A DNA stretch of 8,902 bases from Bacteroidota bacterium (lineage in GTDB: Bacteria; Bacteroidota; Bacteroidia; Chitinophagales; Chitinophagaceae). This document shows positions 5,940 to 8,902 of the stretch, one piece after another. The DNA is taken from assembly GCA_026391115.1 (NCBI GenBank), contig JAPLER010000071.1, forward strand, positions 7,201-16,102. Direction: 5' to 3'. Position 1 is the stretch's first letter. The number at the start of each line of letters is the position of its first letter. The notes beneath the pieces were generated by a model. It did no database searches and was not told the DNA's origin. It worked only from the letters and a program-made list of their open reading frames with translations. A program made the position numbers and the translations under genes.

Positions 5940-7640
5940 CTATTCACTTAATTTGATATCTACTACTTTTAGCTGCACTGTTTTATTGCCTTGCCATTCG
6001 TTTATATCAAGTGTATAAACAACATCTATAGGTCTATTCATTTGTAACATTGGAAACCTCTTAGCCATATTAAATGCAATACCATTCATAGTTGTATTGC
6101 CTTGTTGTAAACTAAATTTAATATGATTTTCTTTTACAATTTTACTAAAACCTGTGTTATACACTTTGCGAGTTAAGAATGTTGGTCGCATATTTTCTGG
6201 ACCAAAAGGCTCCATTTGAGTAATGATATTATAGAACGCTAAATTGATTTCTTTAAACTCAATTTCAGCATCAATAACTACTTGAGGTATCAATTGCTCG
6301 GGTGTGATTTGTTTTGATACAGCAGTTTCAAAAGCTATTTTAAAATCATCAATTTTTTCTTCTGTCATTGTTAAGCCAGCTGCTGCAAAGTGTCCACCAA
6401 AACCAATTAAATGTTCTCTGCAATCGTATATAGCTTCATATAAATTAAAACCAGGAACACTACGTCCACTCCCAGCAATACAGTTTTCACTTTTTGCCAA
6501 AACAATTGTAGGTCTGTAGTAGCTTTCAATCAATCTGCTTGCAACAATTCCTACAACGCCTTTGTGCCAATGCTCTCTATACACTACAGTAGTTTTGCGT
6601 GTAGTAGCTTCATTGCTATTTTCAATAATGGATAATGCTTCGCTTGTCATTAAAGCATCAGTTTCTCTTCTATCGGTATTATCAATATGTAAAATTTTTG
6701 CTTTATCCATTGCAGCATCTACATCTTTTTCTATAAAAAGTTGAACTGCTTTTTTTGCATCATCCATTCTGCCAGCAGCATTAATACGTGGTGCAATAAT
6801 GAACACCAAATTGCTAATGGTCATTACATCTTTTACTGCTGCAAGTAGCATCAATGCTTTAATGCCTGTGCTTGGATTTTCATTTACTTTTTCCAATCCA
6901 TAATAAGCTAGTATTCTATTCTCATCATTGATTGGTACAATGTCAGCGGCAATTGCTGTTGCTACCAAATCTAAATATTGTAAATAACTTTCGCTTGGCA
7001 ATTGCTTTTTATCGGCAATGGCTTGCATTAATTTAAAGCCTACACCACAGCCACATAATTCTTTAAATGGGTAGTTGCAGTCTTTTTGTTTAGCATTTAA
7101 AATTGCAATTGCTGGTGGTAATATTTCATCTGGTAAATGGTGATCACAAATTATAAAATCAATACCCAATTCTTTCGCATAGCTAATTAATTCAACACTT
7201 TTAATGCCACAATCTAACGAAACTATTAATGTAAAATTATTTTCTTTAGCAAAGTCAATTCCTTTTTTACTAATGCCATAACCTTCTTTATATCTATGAG
7301 GAATATAGTAATCTACATTTGGATAAAGTGATGTTAAAAATTGATACATAGTGGCAACACTTGTAGTGCCATCAACATCATAATCACCATAAACCATTAT
7401 TTTTTCATTGTTATCAAACGCCTGCTGTATACGTGTTACAGCTTTTTCCATATCCTTCATCAACCAAGGACTGTGCAATTGACTAAGCTTGGGTCTAAAA
7501 TAATCTTTGGCTTTATCAAAGTCATCAACACCACGTTGTGTTAAAACTTTGCAAATAGTTTTACTAATAGTTAATGCAGCATAAAGTTGTTCAACTTTAT
7601 GATTATCGTATGGCAATATGTTCCATCGTTTTTGTTGCAT
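5940..7640 (-). CDS. recJ: Single-stranded-DNA-specific 5'-3' exonuclease RecJ
   Basis: A 566-residue DHH-superfamily nuclease that degrades 5'-ended single strands in recombination, mismatch and base-excision repair in the cytoplasm (family knowledge). Length is close to E. coli RecJ. Catalytic metal-binding motifs are visible in order: VYGDYDVDGTTS (83-94; D86, D88, D90), SLDCG (141-145; D143), ICDHH (164-168; the DHH motif) and ATAIAADIVP (227-236; D233). PRINAAGRMDDA (284-295) is also conserved. The DHHA1 domain shows SGRSVPGFNL (391-400) and GFGGHFAAAGL (413-423). A C-terminal OB-fold region includes MEPFGPENMRPTF (476-488). All key residues appear intact. The start is supported by the typical KRWN N-terminus; no Shine-Dalgarno sequence is seen. 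It is followed after 29 bp by the CDF transporter gene. Confidence 0.96.
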   Translation of the reverse strand: MQQKRWNILPYDNHKVEQLYAALTISKTICKVLTQRGVDDFDKAKDYFRPKLSQLHSPWLMKDMEKAVTRIQQAFDNNEKIMVYGDYDVDGTTSVATMYQFLTSLYPNVDYYIPHRYKEGYGISKKGIDFAKENNFTLIVSLDCGIKSVELISYAKELGIDFIICDHHLPDEILPPAIAILNAKQKDCNYPFKELCGCGVGFKLMQAIADKKQLPSESYLQYLDLVATAIAADIVPINDENRILAYYGLEKVNENPSTGIKALMLLAAVKDVMTISNLVFIIAPRINAAGRMDDAKKAVQLFIEKDVDAAMDKAKILHIDNTDRRETDALMTSEALSIIENSNEATTRKTTVVYREHWHKGVVGIVASRLIESYYRPTIVLAKSENCIAGSGRSVPGFNLYEAIYDCREHLIGFGGHFAAAGLTMTEEKIDDFKIAFETAVSKQITPEQLIPQVVIDAEIEFKEINLAFYNIITQMEPFGPENMRPTFLTRKVYNTGFSKIVKENHIKFSLQQGNTTMNGIAFNMAKRFPMLQMNRPIDVVYTLDINEWQGNKTVQLKVVDIKLSE

Positions 7641-7649
7641 TAATTATTC

Positions 7650-7707
7650 GTCTTTGGGTATAAGTCTTTGGTCGTTAGTTAACAAATCTCAATCCGTGTA
7701 TCTCAAT
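7650..7707. repeat. Two pairs of 8-bp direct repeats upstream of recJ
   Basis: In plus-strand terms, GTCTTTGG occurs at 7650-7657 and 7664-7671, and ATCTCAAT occurs at 7686-7693 and 7700-7707. Both pairs have the same geometry, 8 bp plus a 6-bp spacer (14-bp period). They occupy most of the 90-bp gap between the polyprenyl synthase stop and the recJ start. They could be regulatory half-sites or remnants of slippage duplication; no clear promoter was identified in the gap. Confidence 0.5.
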
Positions 7708-7730
7708 TTCCTATTTCTCCCTTTAGGATT

Positions 7731-8693
7731 TTAAAATTTCCTATCAGTTGTATATCTTACCAATTGTTCCAATGCTTCTCTTACTTGGGTTGGTTCAAAT
7801 TCGTTTAATATTTTCAGGGCTTCGTCTCTGTATTCAAACATTTTTTTTGTTGCATAATTAATACCACCAGTAGCAACAACAGTATCTATAACAAACTTAA
7901 CCTTTTCTTTATCGTTATTATTATTTTTTACAATATAGATTATTTTTTTTCTTGTAGCAGCATCACAATTGTTTAAAGTATAAATCAAAGGCAATGTCAA
8001 TTTTTTTTCTTTAATATCATTACCAGTTGGTTTGCCCACATCATCTGTTCCATAATCAAATAAATCATCTTTGATTTGAAAAGCCATACCCGTTTTTTCG
8101 CCAAACAACCTCATCTTTTCAATAATAACTTCATCTGTAAAAGTAGTACTTGCACCAGCAGCACAACTACTTGCTAGTAAAGATGCTGTTTTGCCTTTAA
8201 TAATTTCATAATAAACACTTTCGTCTAAATTAAGATTACGCGATTTTTCCATTTGCAACAACTCACCCTCACTCATTTCTTTTACTGCTGTACTCAATAT
8301 TTGAAGTACTTTAAAATCGTTGTGTGTTAATGAAAGTAGTAAACCTTTGCTTAATAAATAATCACCAACCAATACTGCTACTTTATTTTTCCAAAGAGCA
8401 TTTATAGAAAAAAATCCACGTCTTTCTTTTGCTTCATCAACTACATCATCGTGTACCAAAGTTGCTGTATGTAGTAGTTCAACTAAAGAAGCTGCACGAT
8501 AAGTTGAATCATTAATTTCTCCACCCAACTTAGCAGCAAGCATTACAAATCTTGGTCTTAATTGCTTGCCTTTACGTTGAATAATGTAATGCATTATTCT
8601 ATCCAATAAAGAAACCCTGCTTTTTACAGCTTCTTTAAAATGTACTTCAAACTCTTTTAATTCTTTGGCTAATATTTCTCCTGCTAAATCCAT
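7731..8693 (-). CDS. Long-chain all-trans polyprenyl diphosphate synthase (menaquinone side chain)
   Basis: A 320-residue trans-isoprenyl diphosphate synthase. It adds isopentenyl diphosphate units to farnesyl or geranylgeranyl diphosphate, most likely giving the polyprenyl tail of menaquinone. Motifs in order are RKGKQLRPRF (40-49, substrate-binding Lys/Arg), the first Asp-rich motif LVHDDVVDEAKERRG (79-93; D82, D83, D86, R91, R92), GKTA (167-170) and the second Asp-rich motif QIKDDLFDYGTDDVGKPTGND (206-226; D209, D210, D213). Small residues at -5 and -4 before the first motif (Ala77, Thr78), rather than aromatic ones, argue for a long-chain product, as known for IspB/HepT-type enzymes. Exact chain length cannot be read; heptaprenyl would fit the MK-7 common in Chitinophagaceae. 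The start is fixed because an in-frame stop lies shortly upstream with no other ATG. It is the first gene of the minus-strand cluster. Confidence 0.94.
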   Translation of the reverse strand: MDLAGEILAKELKEFEVHFKEAVKSRVSLLDRIMHYIIQRKGKQLRPRFVMLAAKLGGEINDSTYRAASLVELLHTATLVHDDVVDEAKERRGFFSINALWKNKVAVLVGDYLLSKGLLLSLTHNDFKVLQILSTAVKEMSEGELLQMEKSRNLNLDESVYYEIIKGKTASLLASSCAAGASTTFTDEVIIEKMRLFGEKTGMAFQIKDDLFDYGTDDVGKPTGNDIKEKKLTLPLIYTLNNCDAATRKKIIYIVKNNNNDKEKVKFVIDTVVATGGINYATKKMFEYRDEALKILNEFEPTQVREALEQLVRYTTDRKF

Positions 8694-8704
8694 TTTTGGT
8701 GTTG

Positions 8705-8712
8705 CAAAGTAA
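8705..8712 (-). promoter_or_regulatory. Candidate -7 promoter element of the polyprenyl synthase gene
   Basis: On the minus strand TTACTTTG differs from TAnnTTTG at one base and lies 11 nt upstream of the ATG at 8693. No good -33 element was found. This is a weak motif- and position-based call. Confidence 0.3.
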
Positions 8713-8821
8713 AGGCTATGCTATTGATTTTATAAGATTTTATTAAAACAACAATTACACTTTTGTAGAGTTGAATAATGAAGTTGTTTAAAATAATTTT
8801 TTGTTGTATTAAAATAAAATA

Positions 8822-8875
8822 GAACCCTCAACAGTTAAGGATTTTGACTAGAAATCATAATAACAGTGAGAGTTC
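8822..8875. repeat. Inverted repeat in the gene-free right flank
   Basis: GAACCCTCA (8822-8830) and TGAGAGTTC (8867-8875) are inverted copies with one mismatch and a 36-nt centre. In minus-strand RNA the mismatch becomes a G-U pair, giving a 9-bp stem followed by an A/T-rich run (TATTTTATTTT). It might be a weak terminator for a minus-strand gene beyond the right edge, or chance. The rest of 8694-8902 shows no coding frame beyond a 14-codon ORF at 8778-8822. Confidence 0.3.
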
Positions 8876-8902
8876 AAAGCGAAAATAAGATTAAAGCATT
8901 AG

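Noticed and set aside
8778..8822. Plus-strand 14-codon ORF (MKLFKIIFCCIKIK)
   Set aside because: Too short, AT-driven composition, no clear promoter or conserved context.
8868..8902. Possible tRNA T-arm-like sequence (GAGAGTTCAAAGC)
   Set aside because: No acceptor, D or anticodon arms could be built around it and the TTCAAAGC loop lacks a pairing 3' arm.

Overview
The window looks like a piece of an AT-rich Bacteroidota chromosome, most likely Chitinophagaceae or a close relative. This is inferred from several things together. A large outer-membrane beta-barrel protein carries an N-terminal carboxypeptidase-regulatory-like domain. Start codons lack Shine-Dalgarno sequences, and several genes are preceded by TAnnTTTG-like -7 promoter elements. 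The protein families and their sequence style also fit. No mobile element, CRISPR array, tRNA or rRNA was seen, and gene content is mostly housekeeping and stress functions.

Layout. Left edge, minus strand: a secreted protein of unknown function (1-759, its 3' end lies outside the window), then a small heat shock protein of the Hsp20 family (902-1318) with its own hairpin terminator. A 199-bp divergent intergenic region separates hsp20 from a plus-strand bacilliredoxin of the BrxA/BrxB family (1518-1934). This region holds two near-identical 15-bp palindromes 31 bp apart, the best candidate operator in the window. After a second terminator comes a 945-residue orphan outer-membrane barrel protein (2095-4932, plus). 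It converges with a minus-strand cluster without a single intervening base: TAG of one gene abuts CTA of the other.

The minus-strand cluster, in transcription order, is a long-chain polyprenyl diphosphate synthase (8693-7731), the single-strand DNA exonuclease RecJ (7640-5940) and a cation diffusion facilitator metal transporter (5910-4933). The recJ-transporter gap is only 29 bp, so these two are probably cotranscribed. The 90-bp gap upstream of recJ carries two pairs of short direct repeats.

Functional picture. The hsp20/bacilliredoxin pair suggests a protein-damage and thiol-stress locus that may share a regulator. The rest is isoprenoid quinone side-chain synthesis, DNA repair and metal export. 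No clearly novel multi-gene system was found. The items most worth a second look are the paired operator, the unusual metal-site residues and Cys-rich tail of the transporter, and the zero-gap convergence.
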